Of a stretch of 64,000 bases of DNA, positions 53,554 to 64,000 are shown piece by piece. Position 1 is the stretch's first letter; each line of letters starts with the position of its first letter. The notes beneath the pieces are model-generated. The model was not told the origin of the DNA. It searched no databases and saw nothing but the letters and a program-made list of their open reading frames with translations. The stretch is from Astrocystis sublimbata (taxonomy: Eukaryota > Ascomycota > Sordariomycetes > Xylariales > Xylariaceae): positions 26,459 to 90,458 of the forward strand of contig JAJNNY010000097.1 of NCBI GenBank assembly GCA_022453515.1, read 5' to 3'. Position numbers and translations under genes: made by a program.

Positions 53554-54851
53554 CTATCGACATCTCATTGGGCCTGTTGTACGGCGCCCAGATTGCTCAG
53601 AAGTTGTTCCCAGAGCGTAGTGTCCCTACCGGTCCTACCCTTTCTTCACCTTAGGAATCGTCAACCCAAGGGGTGAAAAATACTTCTGAAGTATGGTAGC
53701 TCCACCATTACAAGCCGTCATCTCTGATCTGTATATGATGATGTTGCCTAATCGATGTAATTCTTGACTGTTCATAGTTATCGGGTAATGGCTGTTCTGT
53801 AGGCAAGGCATTTCTTCCGGAGAAGTACTCCCTGTTTCCAGTTAGGGTAGATGGTTCATCTAACTCCGGGCATGGTGCACACATCTCATGTCACAGGATT
53901 TGATTACTCGTGGCCCGGAGCCATCTGTGAAGACGTATATGCCACCACATCACACTCGGTTATCAAAGTGGATGTAGACATGGTTGTGTCAATTAAGCAA
54001 TCACCTATGTGTAGGCCCGGAAGCTCGAAGGGGGTAGGCTTGGCCGGAGTGACATTGCAGCCCCTAACCAGTTCCCGTGCATCTTTTATTGGTAGGTACA
54101 CTTGATTGGTGCGAGGTGCTCGCCACTCTGTCCTGGCACCCTCGGCACCTTCACACCCCGAAGAAGATGCCGATTTGTGCTCGCAAGATGTGGCTACGTT
54201 GAGCGACCGGAACCCCTCCGTCACGAAGTGGTTGGGTCAAGAAAAGCAGTCAATCAAGGCTATTGATGCAGATATGGCTGCGTCTTGTCTTGCATATCAT
54301 GTTAAGCGAGCGTCTCCGGTCATAATTATGGGCGCCTATCAAGCCACTGGTTTGACACCGCGAGGGTTGTGGTCTCGATGACCTGACTCGACGGTTTTCC
54401 CGACTGCGCTGTCTCACTAGGCTCGACGTATCAAGAACAGCACCAATGCAGTGCAACTGTATATAAATTCACGTTGTAAGCAGTCTGCTGCTTTTCTGAC
54501 ATGGTATAGGTAACAGCAGAGGGTTGACCATGTAGTCCACCAGTACTATTCCAAACCGCCACACCCTCCATGCACTCTTCCGTCACAGCTACTTATCGAG
54601 TTGCAGTCGCTAGAGTGGCCTAGAAGAGCAAGTGTTTCGCAGAGCTGGTCGCATCATTGTTTGCTTCACGGAAAAGGATATGTGAGATTTGTCGGCACCA
54701 CTGCCTTTGTGGGTACAGTTATGGATACCTAATAGTAAATATAAGTGATCTAAAAGCATGCTTCATTCTTATTGAAACATTCACTTATGTCTTATTGCTT
54801 TCGCGCATCTTTTTGAACACCTGGTAATCATCGCTCTGCTCTATTTATCTC
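53554..54851. other. Mostly non-coding; doubtful ORF 53851-54381
   Basis: From 53851 to 54381 the plus strand is open in one phase except for a TGA at 54103-54105. The encoded sequence (MVHLTPGMVHTSHVTGFDYS; KWLGQEKQSIKAIDADMAAS) has no recognised family, so I do not call it a gene. The rest shows nothing. Confidence 0.35.
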
Positions 54852-55034
54852 ATGGACAATCCAAGAATGGAGGTCTTTCAAAGCATATACCAACACCACC
54901 TTGCGCCGGACAAAAGTGGGCAGAGTCAAGAACAAGCTACCCAAGGTCGAACCACGCAGAGCAATGACAAGAAGACCGAAGCGAAGCTGAAAGAAAAGAA
55001 AACTATCGAATCGGCCAAGAAGTCAGAGCTTTGA
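54852..55034 (+). CDS. Small Lys/Gln/Glu-rich ORF
   Basis: A 60-codon frame with an ATG at 54852 (MDNPRMEVFQSIYQHHLAPD, then SNDKKTEAKLKEKKTIESAK). It is charged and probably coiled or disordered. It could be a genuine small protein, since the ATG is well placed after a CT-rich stretch, but nothing else supports it. Confidence 0.3.
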   Translation: MDNPRMEVFQSIYQHHLAPDKSGQSQEQATQGRTTQSNDKKTEAKLKEKKTIESAKKSEL

Positions 55035-56050
55035 AGACAGAGATATTTGCAGCAGTCCAGTCTTTCGCCAACTAACAGTATGTGCCTGTTTCCAGTATGC
55101 GCGGAGCGTTTCTTCTTTTAAAAAAAATAACATGGCTAATTGGGGATTGAAGGAATAGCAGAATCCGGTTAATTCAGATCGCTGGATGGCTTGGGGTATA
55201 GGGGATTTGTCCTTTTGCGAACCGTGGACTAGGGGCCAGGGAGGCTATCATATTCATTCACAAACAAGTAGTATAAGCAGTACCTCCGCTTCGACGCCCT
55301 TAAGTGCATATATGATGAGATGTGAACTCGATGGCCTGGTAGCCGCTGACAGGTGGCGAAACTCAATAAAGAGATATAGAGCAGGCACCACGTCAGCCGG
55401 GGTCGAGGACATGGTATATACCACTCTGGCCGTGGGGGCTGTTGTACTAATCAGAACTCGCTGCGATCAAAGGCAAGGGCTAGGCCGCCGGGGCTGACCG
55501 CTGTGGTCAGGTACGCTGCTCTCCAGACCTGGTAGGAGTGTCATAAGGCACAGGGATTCATTCAGGGTGAAAGGAGAGCCGTGTATATAGACACATACGC
55601 ATATACACGAGGGTAGGGTAGGTGTCTGCTTGGGTCCTGAGGCGACCAGACCTAGCCAGCTTCAAGTGCACAAGAGACGAGAATTTACATCGCTCCCCTT
55701 ACGATGCTCTCGGATCGCCTATATTCTCTACTAACAGAAACATAAAAGAAGGGGTTATAGTAAAGGCACACACAACTTTGTTTGATTGGCTAGGCACAAT
55801 TTATATGGCGATATAGATAGTCACTATATATGACTGCGCTTCATAATTCTACTTTTATCCGTAAGTATTATTCAAGGTTAGTTATGTGTGCGCATCCGGC
55901 CGTCGTGTACGGAGTACCAAGGAAAAGCACTGGTGCTTGTCTATTTATATAGAAGACACCCTCACGGCGCAAGTCTCTCCCAAGACGGCGTCCTAGCAAA
56001 AGACAACAAGATCAGCAGTAGGCATTCAAAGCATCTACCAATCCATCATC
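55035..56050. other. Intergenic, nothing recognised
   Basis: Short open frames (55186-55497, 55622-55816) lack recognisable content. Confidence 0.4.
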
Positions 56051-56809
56051 ATGGCAATGGCAGCAGTACACGAACACTCGTCTCTTCTAGGTGCCAAACG
56101 AGCACCGATTCTTCCCTCGATCTCCTATATTCCATGTACCATTTACAGCTGTGTTATATCCCTCTGCTTTCTCAGTAACATTATTCCTCCGTTGTTAAGT
56201 TCGTCCAACACAAAAACGACCACGGTCTTATCTTGCCTTCGGTCAGGAATGGTCAACGACTGGCTGTGTGCAATCTTCGGGTCAGTCATACCGGCGGCAC
56301 TAGAAAGTTGCGTGTCTGTCGTGCTTCGGCACGCGACAGGCACCGAAGGGAGAAGAATAAGCAAGAAGTCCAAGTCTTTGAACGCCATAACCAAGTCGGC
56401 AATGAAGCTGCCGACGGCTCTAGTCACGATCTATATAGCATTCGGGAATCCTTGGATGTTCCTCGGCATGTTCGCTTTCCAGGTCCTTGCTACCCGCCTC
56501 GCCTCCGAGTTAGCAAACAAGGCACAGGAGCGGAGAGCTGCCCGCGACAGTGCCTTGGAAGGTGACAATATCCACAAAGCCCTGATTGCCTGCAAAGCAC
56601 TGCGAGAGACGGGACTGATGACACCCGAGGGACTTGCCGCCATCGACATAGTGCAGAGAAACATCAACAGGGCCTTGGACACGCCAGCCAGTCATACGTC
56701 TCCCTCACAAAACGACATACTCAGACAAGCAGCGGACAAGTACACTGCCAGCCTCAATCGACAGGGCTATCCCTCTGCATTCGGAAGCTCCTGCTTCTTG
56801 TCACGTTGA
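56051..56809 (+). CDS. Hypothetical membrane-associated protein, 252 residues
   Basis: A single open frame from an ATG at 56051 (ATCATGGCAATGG context) to TGA at 56809. It has hydrophobic stretches IPCTIYSCVISLCFLSNIIP, LCAIFGSVIPAALESCVSVV and TALVTIYIAFGNPWMFLGMF. A basic loop (GRRISKKSKSL) and a long charged helix (ASELANKAQERRAARDSALE) then precede a hydrophilic tail with ILRQAADKYTASLNRQ. This suggests about three membrane-embedded segments and a cytosolic helical tail. I do not recognise the family. There are no internal stops. Confidence 0.5.
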   Translation: MAMAAVHEHSSLLGAKRAPILPSISYIPCTIYSCVISLCFLSNIIPPLLSSSNTKTTTVLSCLRSGMVNDWLCAIFGSVIPAALESCVSVVLRHATGTEGRRISKKSKSLNAITKSAMKLPTALVTIYIAFGNPWMFLGMFAFQVLATRLASELANKAQERRAARDSALEGDNIHKALIACKALRETGLMTPEGLAAIDIVQRNINRALDTPASHTSPSQNDILRQAADKYTASLNRQGYPSAFGSSCFLSR

Positions 56810-57204
56810 TCGTATGCAGCTTGAGAGAGGCGGATCAAGCCATGATCATCTCGCTTTCTCATAGGATGCTCGCCTTGGACGACATATGCGACAAGATGGC
56901 GGAGAATGTGACGAACACGTTGCGGATCCTTCATCTCATGGCAGAAGGGACCCGACTTTGCAGCCTGAAAGGCATCCACACTATTTGGTCTAATTGGGCC
57001 AAGGCCTGTGAGGCAAATTGGGGAGCAGGTTGGGGGGGTGGTCTAGTTCTATGGCCATGGCAAATCCCGGAGCGAGTCGTGGAAGCACAGGACTGCTTGA
57101 CATTACAAAGGGGGGTGGGATCGTTGCCGCCGGGTGGCTATCTGACCGGTCTTCCTTCCCCATATCGGCTAAGGCAGTAGATACATTAAAGAAGTCGTCC
57201 ACCG
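56810..57204. other. Intergenic, nothing recognised
   Basis: The frame 56806-57180 overlaps the stop of the previous gene and has no recognised content. Confidence 0.35.
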
Positions 57205-57290
57205 CTACGACTTGTTAGGATGTTGTGGCAACTGGTCTTTTAAGCTCCCGGTAGGTATAGTAATAAGCGAGGAGCTGGGGGAACATGATG
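57205..57290 (-). pseudogene. Start-region remnant duplicated from the membrane-protein gene at 57766-58149
   Basis: The plus-strand stretch GTTGTGGCAACTGGTCTTTT...CCCGGTAGGTATAG (57223-57260) matches GTTGCGGTAACTGATCTTTC...CCCGGTAGGCATAG (58113-58150), which is the antisense of the start of the gene at 57766-58149. In the remnant the start codon reads ATA instead of ATG. Flanking similarity continues weakly towards 57350. Only the 5' end of the duplicated gene is recognisable. Confidence 0.6.
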
Positions 57291-57765
57291 AGCCTTGGGA
57301 TGGATTGGTGGGTTTCTGGCGCCTATTCGATTTAGCTCTATACCGATGCCCTATAACAACCGACATTGCCTTTAGTTATGTGAAATACTTTGCTTGCTTT
57401 CTGACCTATGTTTAGTGGCACTATATGCTACAGGTCAAACTGGCTTGGCATAATTCAGGAGCAGGCGGCGAGTTTTGTTATTCCAAATTGCTAATGAACA
57501 TATTGTTTGCCCTGAAGCAGCGGTGCTGCACCTCTTGCAACAAATGACCAAATATGGTCCGGAAAGACAAGGACGAGGTAATAATATGAATCCAGGCGTA
57601 GATTAAAACTGGTTGAGGGTGGCAGAGAGGGACAAGATCGCGCAAAGACATATTATCAGATAGATTAAGACACCTAGATACTAATTATTACCCCCCATCC
57701 TGAGGTATAAACATGTATTCATGATCACTGCCGCCTATCCTACCATAGCCATGTACCTAGTGCCA

Positions 57766-58149
57766 TTATGAACAGCAATCCGATGAGCTGGGTAATAGGC
57801 AACAATAAGTACTGGGCAACGCTCGATGAGATAGAAAAGGTAAAAGAGGTGCACTAACTAGTGAGCGTGAGAGCCGGCCGAGCGACCTCAATCGAGATGC
57901 CCCGTGAACCATGGCGATGAAGACCAGTGCCGGGACCACTCCCAGAATAAGGGCGGCTCCGAAAACCAAAAGACCAAGGAAAAGTATCGCAAAGGAATGC
58001 GTAGCTACGTAGAGGTGGTAGAAGGGGTAGAAGGGGTCAAGACTGCCGGTGACGACCCAAGTACAGAGGAAGATGAGGCCTAGAGCGAGGTGGTAAACAA
58101 AAAGATGAAGGTGTTGCGGTAACTGATCTTTCAAGGTCCCGGTAGGCAT
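57766..58149 (-). CDS. Small membrane protein, 127 residues
   Basis: ATG at 58147-58149 (MPTGTLKDQLPQHLHLFVYH). Three hydrophobic segments follow: LALGLIFLCTWVVTGSLD, SFAILFLGLLVFGAALIL and VVPALVFIAMVHGASRL. The C terminus is Ser/Cys-rich. The family was not recognised. A decayed duplicate of its 5' end lies 900 bp downstream on the same strand. The existence of a duplicate sharing the coding start supports this being a gene. Confidence 0.5.
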   Translation of the reverse strand: MPTGTLKDQLPQHLHLFVYHLALGLIFLCTWVVTGSLDPFYPFYHLYVATHSFAILFLGLLVFGAALILGVVPALVFIAMVHGASRLRSLGRLSRSLVSAPLLPFLSHRALPSTYCCLLPSSSDCCS

Positions 58150-58943
58150 AGTCGCAAGTCGGGGTTAAGGCTTAAGAGCGTGGGGATAGGTTGGTGGATT
58201 TGATGTGGTCTAGCATGCGCTGCGATTTAGTGTTCCCCTCTCCTATGTTATTGTGTTCTTGTTGGACCAAGTCGAGGTGTTCTTGGAGTTGGCTATAGCT
58301 GGAACCCAGTCGTTGTCGCTCATTCTCCAGGTTCTCTCGGACTCTGTAGGATTAGCAGTGTGTACATTGGAACGCGTAGGTGTGACCGTACTGGGAGATC
58401 ATATTCTGGAGCGCTCCGACTGGTTCCCTGGAAGCAACTGCTCTCGGATCATCTGAGGGCGAGACTTGATGTTTGTCCATTGTAGTAGATGGCTTGATTT
58501 GCACCGCTACGGCCAGGTCAACGTGGTGTTTTATATACTAGAACTAAAAAATTCTGCAATACCCCGAGACGCATATTACAGGGCATATTATCCACTCCAA
58601 ACCGGTGTCTATTAAGACCTACATTGCTTTTGGCATATGGAAGACTTGACACGACTATGCCGGGCGTCCTCTAGTCTCTTTCGCCCATAGTATGAAGACA
58701 TAGGGTGGTGACTCCACGCTTTAGATGGCGCATAGACGTGGCATTATCGCAGCAGAAGTACACGTCGAGCGAAAAAGGGCAGAAATCACGAGAAGGAATA
58801 TTGTTCAGAACTAGAAATACTATGAAACTAAATATGAAGAAAAATTACATAGGGCATCGCCGATTATGTAGCTTTCTAGAAGTAGGGCTTCCAAAACCAG
58901 GCTGCGTCTAGGCGGTAAACATAAGAAACATTCAATTGCTTGA
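58150..58943. other. Intergenic, nothing recognised
   Basis: The plus-strand frame 58253-58456 is probably not coding. The stretch contains the upstream flank of the small membrane-protein gene. Confidence 0.4.
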
Positions 58944-59662
58944 TTACATGACAGCACAGCAGCCACCGTCGATCAATTTCGTCGGGGGGGACCGTGGCGC
59001 TCCTGGCAAACTTGCACAATATTGTGCATCGGAACCTTGCGGGAATGAAAACAATATTCTAACCACATCGTGGAAAGCTTTTGTAACGTTGGTAGAATTC
59101 ATCGCTGACGCTTCAATGAACTCACAGCCATTATTCATCGCAAGGTCTTTGCCGTCTGTGGTCTGAACTGTTTGTTTTTCTCTTCGGTCGATCTTGTTGC
59201 CTACGATCATGATTGGGAGTTTAGATGGGCGGGAGCCCTCGAGGTCCCACTGCTTCACACAAATGACTTTTTCGATAAGATTCTGAATATTCTTGAAGGA
59301 ATCTGGCGACGTCACATCGTACACCAATACTACGCCGTCGCTTTGCCAGATCCAGTCATCTCGCAGGCTGGCATATCTTTCCTGGCCAGCCGTGTCGAGA
59401 ATTTGAAGGGTATAGTGTAGATTTTTGATAACGAGATCGTCGATTGTACCGTATTTCGTAACCCAGTTCTCAAACGTAGGGGTGTACTGTCCATAAACAT
59501 GGTTAGGGATGTCTAGATGAAATGGATATGACAAGGACAGCATACACTAGAGAAATCGTCATTACTAAGAAACGCATCGTTACCACCAAGAAACCTCCTT
59601 AACAGAGATGTCTTCCCAACACCTTCACCCCCAAATACTCCGATTCGAAAACCAACAGGCAT
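58944..59662 (-). CDS. Ras-like small GTPase with a CAAX end, two exons
   Basis: Exon 1 (59584-59662) and exon 2 (58944-59512) join across a 71-bp intron (GTAACG...CATCTAG), giving 215 residues. Exon 1 encodes the P-loop FGGEGVGKTSLL. Exon 2 has switch I YTPTFEN, the G3 box LDTAGQERYASLRDDW, VLVYDVTSPDSF, the G4 box GNKID and a G5-like EASAM. The protein ends in CCAVM, i.e. a CAVM CAAX box preceded by another Cys, so farnesylation and membrane attachment are expected. All GTP-binding boxes are present and there is no stop, so it should be functional. It is a Ras-family protein but not one of the standard single-copy Ras proteins as far as I can judge. The P-loop has GEGVGKT, with no G12-type change. 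Confidence 0.85.
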
Positions 59663-60340
59663 GCTTTAGGTGTGTACCAGTAGGGGAGGGTGGTACAGGC
59701 CGCGTGGCAAATACTAAGGAGTGTGAAGAATGAGAAGCGGGAGACCGTGTAAGCGAGGATGCTGCCGGGAACCACGACCACTCTAGCAGAGGGAACAGAA
59801 GAAATTGCGCATACTGTGACAAAAGTGCAGTTCTGCCATTTGACTTGATTTTATATCCAATGGCAACCTGGCCAAGACACTTGCCGATAGTGGTCACTCG
59901 TAGACCAGACAGTGGGAAATCAGGACCATCTCCTCCGTCAACCTTGTGGCAAGAAGCCACACTCAGGATCCATGCGTGTGCCTGGTTTTCGTGTAAGTGT
60001 GGGTGTAGGTAGCCTGAATATCGACCATGGGAGCGGAGCTGGACGTAGGCCTGGTGATGAAAGTGGCCGCACGGCTCGTGATGGATCAACTAGTATCTCC
60101 CACTAATAAGGTAGGCCTATAGACCTCCAGAATCCCGATCGGACCCGCCAAACCACAAGAGGAACTTTGTTGGTTGGTTAGGTCATGTTCATCCCTGTAC
60201 CCAATCCGTATCTATTGGGTACAGGGGTCGTGATTCGCCTTTGCTACTGTAGACGGCTTGCATTATACATCACGGTACGTTTGATATGTTTGAGTTAGAA
60301 GTTTCAACAGGTACAAGCACACTTCTACGCAGAACAGAAA
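59663..60340. other. Intergenic with a perfect 13-bp hairpin
   Basis: A minus-strand frame (59625-60089) overlaps the start of the GTPase gene in another phase and shows no family. The hairpin is listed separately. Confidence 0.4.
60193..60226. other. Perfect inverted repeat, 13-bp stem, 8-base loop
   Basis: CCCTGTACCCAAT (60193-60205) and ATTGGGTACAGGG (60214-60226) are exact reverse complements around CCGTATCT. It could be a binding site or a hairpin; no gene context explains it. Confidence 0.85.
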
Positions 60341-61148
60341 ATGGCTTCCCCTGGACGACGACCTAGTGACGGCCTAACAAGTCGCACCGACACTGAAGTA
60401 AAGCATTGCTTTACCATTCCATTTCGCGAGCACTTTGAACAAGTTACCATACAGGCATCGCTGTTTCAACTTCATGGAAGCCCAAAGACCTTTTATGGTT
60501 GCAAGATCCAAACGTTGCCATGTTGTCTTATTAGCTTGGAGAACGAGGAGGCTGTTAGAAAAATATGGTCAACCTGCGATTCAATATTCGAAGTCGGACA
60601 TTGGCTCAACATCACGTATTACATTCAATTTGGTCAACCTTTTCCATGGAAGCTGACGCTACTGTAGGCTCGATCGTTCACCAACGAGTCCCCGATGCAA
60701 CGCCGACAACCACATACGCTTCTCAGCTCCCCGGGCTACTCTTCATACAACCACTTCGCCACCAGCAGGAGCACGAATTGTATCAGATAGTCATCTTCCC
60801 CCACATAGCGAAAGCAACGCTGAATGGCAGCCCGCGAAGCGGAGACGTTTTAACACTGTGGCAACAGACTCTGAGGGTTCAGGCTTGGTATCCGGTACCG
60901 GTGCAAGCGTCTGTGCACGAGAGTATGTGGCAAAAGTGAAGAAAGGGTTGCTTAGAATTAAGACGTCGAAAGTCCTCAAGCCCAAACACCCATACAATAT
61001 AGGGCTTGAGCTTCTCCAATGTCGCCTGGATAAAAAGGCCAACAACAAATTAATAGACATTCTCGGCAGGATCTCAAAAGACTTCCAGTATGAACACTGG
61101 CAGGCTGATTTCTATTATCGATACGCATCATACCGACGTAGATGTTAG
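60341..61148 (+). pseudogene. Probably broken gene of unknown function
   Basis: From the ATG at 60341 (MASPGRRPSDGLTSRTDTEV) one frame is open to 60667. A second phase, open on both sides of a TGA near 60654, carries CFNFMEAQRPFMVARSKR and VVLLAWRTRRLLEKYGQPAI and then, to 61148, WQPAKRRRFNTVATDSEG, CAREYVAKVKKGLLRIKTSK and HPYNIGLELLQCRLDKKANN. Coding character is visible in the second phase, with a KRRR nuclear-signal-like stretch, but the start and TGA do not fit one frame. Either a frameshift and a stop have broken it, or undetected introns exist. No family was recognised. Confidence 0.4.
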
Positions 61149-61626
61149 AATCCCGCACATTCCGAGACGATGGACTTTAACAAAGAACGTCACAACAAGG
61201 ACAAAGAGGCGTTATGTCAAGTAACAAGTTTGGTTGTCAACAGACTTGAGCATTCTTGGGGAGCACGTGCGAATCTAGTTTTCAATGCACTTAGAGGTAG
61301 AGAAATTAGATATCCATTAATGTCGTGACTTGGAAATAGATAGCTGATTTAGTTCATTATAGAAACGAAGTACAAAGGGTGTAAATTATATACCTATATA
61401 ACCAAAAAAGAACGTCATACAGTGGCTGAACTTATTATCGAAGAATTATCTACATCTATTATTCATTTCGAAATCCCAGAAGACATACTAGTCATGAACC
61501 CAGCCGTTTTCCTCAGTATAGTTATAGGATCCCCGTACTACTCACCTGCCATGGCAAAAGGACAAAGCTAATCAGCCTAGATTTTCGGCAGTCTGCAAGG
61601 AAGTCGGACTCGGCAACTTTGCCAAA
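61149..61626. other. Intergenic, nothing recognised
   Basis: A short frame from an ATG at about 61170 (MDFNKERHNKDKEALCQVTS) is too short to support. Confidence 0.35.
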
Positions 61627-62031
61627 ATGGACCTGCAATCGGAAATTAACGGGAGAATCAGCGACATCGAGACCCTCGGGCTATACAGTGGACAGTTTCC
61701 CTTAACCACGCTATTGAAGAGGGAGTCCGAGTCGGAAAAGGGTAGATTGTTGAATAAAGGAGGGGGGCAACCAAGGATTTGTGTGAGCATGGCCGAGAAC
61801 GGTATAACTAGTGCGAACATTCCACGGGTGCCCGGGGTATCAGGCCAGAATATGCTTGTGGACGCTACCCAAACAGCTAGCACCGGTCACCTTGATAACG
61901 AGGTACCATTACAACCAGACGAGGACCATCAAGATGATGAGGTGTGGCAAAACTGGATTATTGATGATTACTTGACTACCAACTTTGACAATGCCTTAGG
62001 CATAGGGTTAGGCAGCACTATTAGCTTATGA
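61627..62031 (+). CDS. Hypothetical acidic protein, 134 residues
   Basis: ATG at 61627, stop at 62029-62031. MDLQSEINGRISDIETLGLY begins a helical part; the end is acidic (LQPDEDHQDDEVWQNWIIDD). It is plausible as the C-terminal exon of a regulator such as a Zn2Cys6-type factor, which often end in acidic activation regions, but that is only inference and no zinc cluster is seen upstream. No family was recognised. Confidence 0.4.
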   Translation: MDLQSEINGRISDIETLGLYSGQFPLTTLLKRESESEKGRLLNKGGGQPRICVSMAENGITSANIPRVPGVSGQNMLVDATQTASTGHLDNEVPLQPDEDHQDDEVWQNWIIDDYLTTNFDNALGIGLGSTISL

Positions 62032-64000
62032 TAGCGTCTTTGGTGTTTTCTCAAGCTCTAAACATCTGTACCATCTTTTATGGTCAGTTTTTGCGTAAAC
62101 GTCATTGATATAAATAAAGCATACGGCTTCCGCACCCCGAAGGCATACTCCTTAGGAAGCAGATACATCGGTAATGGCTGGTCGGCTGGGGGAAACTGTC
62201 ACACGGGTCACTTCCGGGCTACCCAAATAGGAAGCCTACGCGCCCTAAACCTCTGAATATATAGATGATTGGATCAGAGCTACGGATCTAGAAGGTCATG
62301 AGGACCTCCGTATGTAGGCGACAGCCAACAGGCATAAGTGAGGCGTTGCCGCAGACCCGAGGAAGGTCCGAAGCCGGCCTCAAGGGCTGCCAAAAGGAGC
62401 ATAAATAGAAGGGATTCCTCCAGCCTGGAATAGAGGCTTTAGGAGGACATGGACCCTTTTGTACCCTAGAGAATTATTAGCTAAATTAAAGTCTATTCCA
62501 AGCCCTAGAAATCTAACCCTTGTTATAAATAATTCTCTACTACTAAAGGAGAACTCTAGACTATTTATATATTACCTTTTCTATATAGTATTTATAAGCC
62601 TAAGGATTTCTATAAATATAAAATATTTTAATAAATCTATATATTAACTAAAGCTATAATAGCTATTACTAGTAATAAATCACTTTTATTTTTATTAATA
62701 AGTATAATATTTATTACTAGCGATATTTTTTATTTAATTATTAGTAATATCTTTAAATTAATAGTAGAAATACTAACTATTAAACCCTAGGAATTAAGCC
62801 TTAACGTTAGCTTAAAAAAATCTAGTTTTAAAAAATTAGAATTAGAGTTAAAAGAATCTAATAAATCAGAAAATAAAAAAAAAAGCCCTATACTTATACT
62901 TATTATTATTAGTACTTAACAAATAGATAATATACCTTTAAACTTTCTATTTTTATTTTTATTACTATTAGGACCTATCGTAGGTTTTATTGCCTTATTA
63001 TAAGCTTAGTTACTTATAGAATTAATACTTTTACTAACTATTATCCTACTAACTAAGATACTAATAAAGCCTGTTATATTAATAAAACTCGTATTACGCG
63101 ACCCTAAGGCGCTACTTAACGCGCCTCCAACTAATATATTACTTCCTATTAAGCACGTTCTCGCGCTCATCAACTATATCGGTAGGCCTAAGCCTACCCA
63201 GCACTAACGCCAACGATCCCTATATAGGCGTTTCCCGGTTAAAAGCATATCTACCTTTAATATGCCATAAGTACCCAGTAGGGAAGCTACCCCGGTAAGA
63301 CCTACTACCAATCTTATACTTAACGGATCTTTAATGCTCTATTATACCCCGCCGTTTACTACTATCCTATAAAGCTAAACAGTAGATAAGGAAATATTTA
63401 ATATTACCTTATCTTACCCTAACCTATAGATAATTATTTTATATAACTAGATATAATAAAGCGTTAAGCTTAGTTATACACTAGCTAAAAGTATAGCTAA
63501 CCTAAATAACGATAGAAAGCAAGAACTCTAGGACTATTATAAAAAAGTCTAAGATACTTATAATACTTTTTATAATATATATAAATAAGGTTTTTAATTA
63601 AATAAAAAGTAAACTTAATAACTAAAAACCTGTATACAAAAAGTTAGTATATTATTTGCGTATAAAGTTTGGGCTACTATAGCCTTTTTTACTTGGAATA
63701 TAAAAACCTGGAATAAAGCCGTTATAGGCCTTTAAAAAATAGTAAAGCTTTATTATAACGTATTTTATATTTTTAATAATAAAATTACTACCTAGGAAAA
63801 CCTAATCTAAACTTAATAAACAGACTATAGTAACCTAGTAAACGAATTAAATTAGTAGGGATATAAAAAAAACTAATGCTTTAACTATTTAAAAAAACAA
63901 CTATATATAGATCCTGCCTAAATTAAAAAAGTACGCTAGTATATAAAAGCTATAGTTATTAAAATATAGCGCTAGCTATAAACTAATTAATAAATTAATA
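62032..64000. other. AT-rich RIP-like tract at the right edge, no intact gene
   Basis: From about 62400 the sequence becomes extremely AT-rich. On the plus strand one phase from about 63000 to 64000 still looks like decayed coding sequence with scattered TAG/TAA (for example VKLSYTLAKSIANLNNDRKQ, then VSILFAYKVWATIAFFTWNI). It is probably a RIP-mutated repeat or gene whose family I cannot name, continuing beyond the window. Confidence 0.5.

Noticed and set aside
59625..60089. 154-codon minus-strand ORF upstream of the GTPase
   Set aside because: It overlaps the GTPase first exon in another phase and has no family.
4396..62400. The window as one complete Starship element
   Set aside because: The only recombinase is a broken relic with no visible N-terminus, and no borders or target duplications were found.

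Overview
The window reads as an accessory, gene-poor stretch of a filamentous ascomycete (Pezizomycotina) genome. The evidence is short spliceosomal introns (about 45-160 bp, GTAAGT/GTANGT donors, CTAAC-type branch sites), fungal families (velvet domain, DUF3435 tyrosine recombinase, BCS1-like AAA ATPase, fungal APH-like kinases, Fot1/pogo transposase), and AT-rich tracts in which old coding sequence is shot through with TAG/TAA codons, as repeat-induced point mutation (RIP) leaves them. The species cannot be told from this sequence alone.

Layout, left to right. 0-8 kb: a broken fungal gene, an intact spliced APH-like kinase gene, a broken J-domain gene, a broken DUF3435 recombinase relic, a 13-bp minisatellite and an unrecognised ORF. 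8-16 kb: a repeated 5' module abutting an ABC-transporter fragment, a velvet-domain gene, a second APH-like gene, and the first helical/TPR-type paralogue (copy A). 17-24 kb: a decayed BCS1-like gene with a 1.8-kb Fot1/pogo element with perfect terminal repeats inserted beside it, AT-rich sequence, and a broken Est1/SMG7-like gene. 24-30 kb: largely a gene desert. 30-39 kb: a hypothetical gene, a RIP-degraded truncated copy (C) of the TPR-type gene, a five-exon MFS transporter, a broken APH gene, and a broken HAD-hydrolase joined to a hyaluronan-synthase-like glycosyltransferase fragment, itself abutting a second copy of the 5' module. 40-51 kb: a broken FHA-domain gene, a broken gene with an RRSARIAALP tail, TPR-type copy B (intact), an alpha/beta hydrolase, a small membrane protein and a broken protein kinase that starts at a diverged third copy of the 5' module. 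52-62 kb: several unrecognised genes, a small membrane protein with a decayed duplicate, an intact Ras-like GTPase, and two further unrecognised ORFs. 62.4-64 kb: a strongly AT-rich, RIP-like tract.

Two themes tie the window together. First, many genes are interrupted by single TAG or TAA codons at positions where the family has Trp or where Gln would fit, while the frame stays open on both sides. This is the change RIP makes at CpA/TpG. The stretch looks like a graveyard of recently silenced accessory genes mixed with intact ones. Second, sequence has been duplicated and shuffled inside the window: three copies of the TPR-type gene, three copies of a hairpin-ended 5' module next to unrelated coding fragments, and several local duplications. 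I see no operon-like pathway. The intact genes (APH-like kinases, MFS transporter, hydrolase, Ras-like GTPase, TPR-type proteins) look like dispensable accessory functions. ATG starts are given where an ATG fits; several open frames have no ATG at their 5' end and may continue from an upstream exon.
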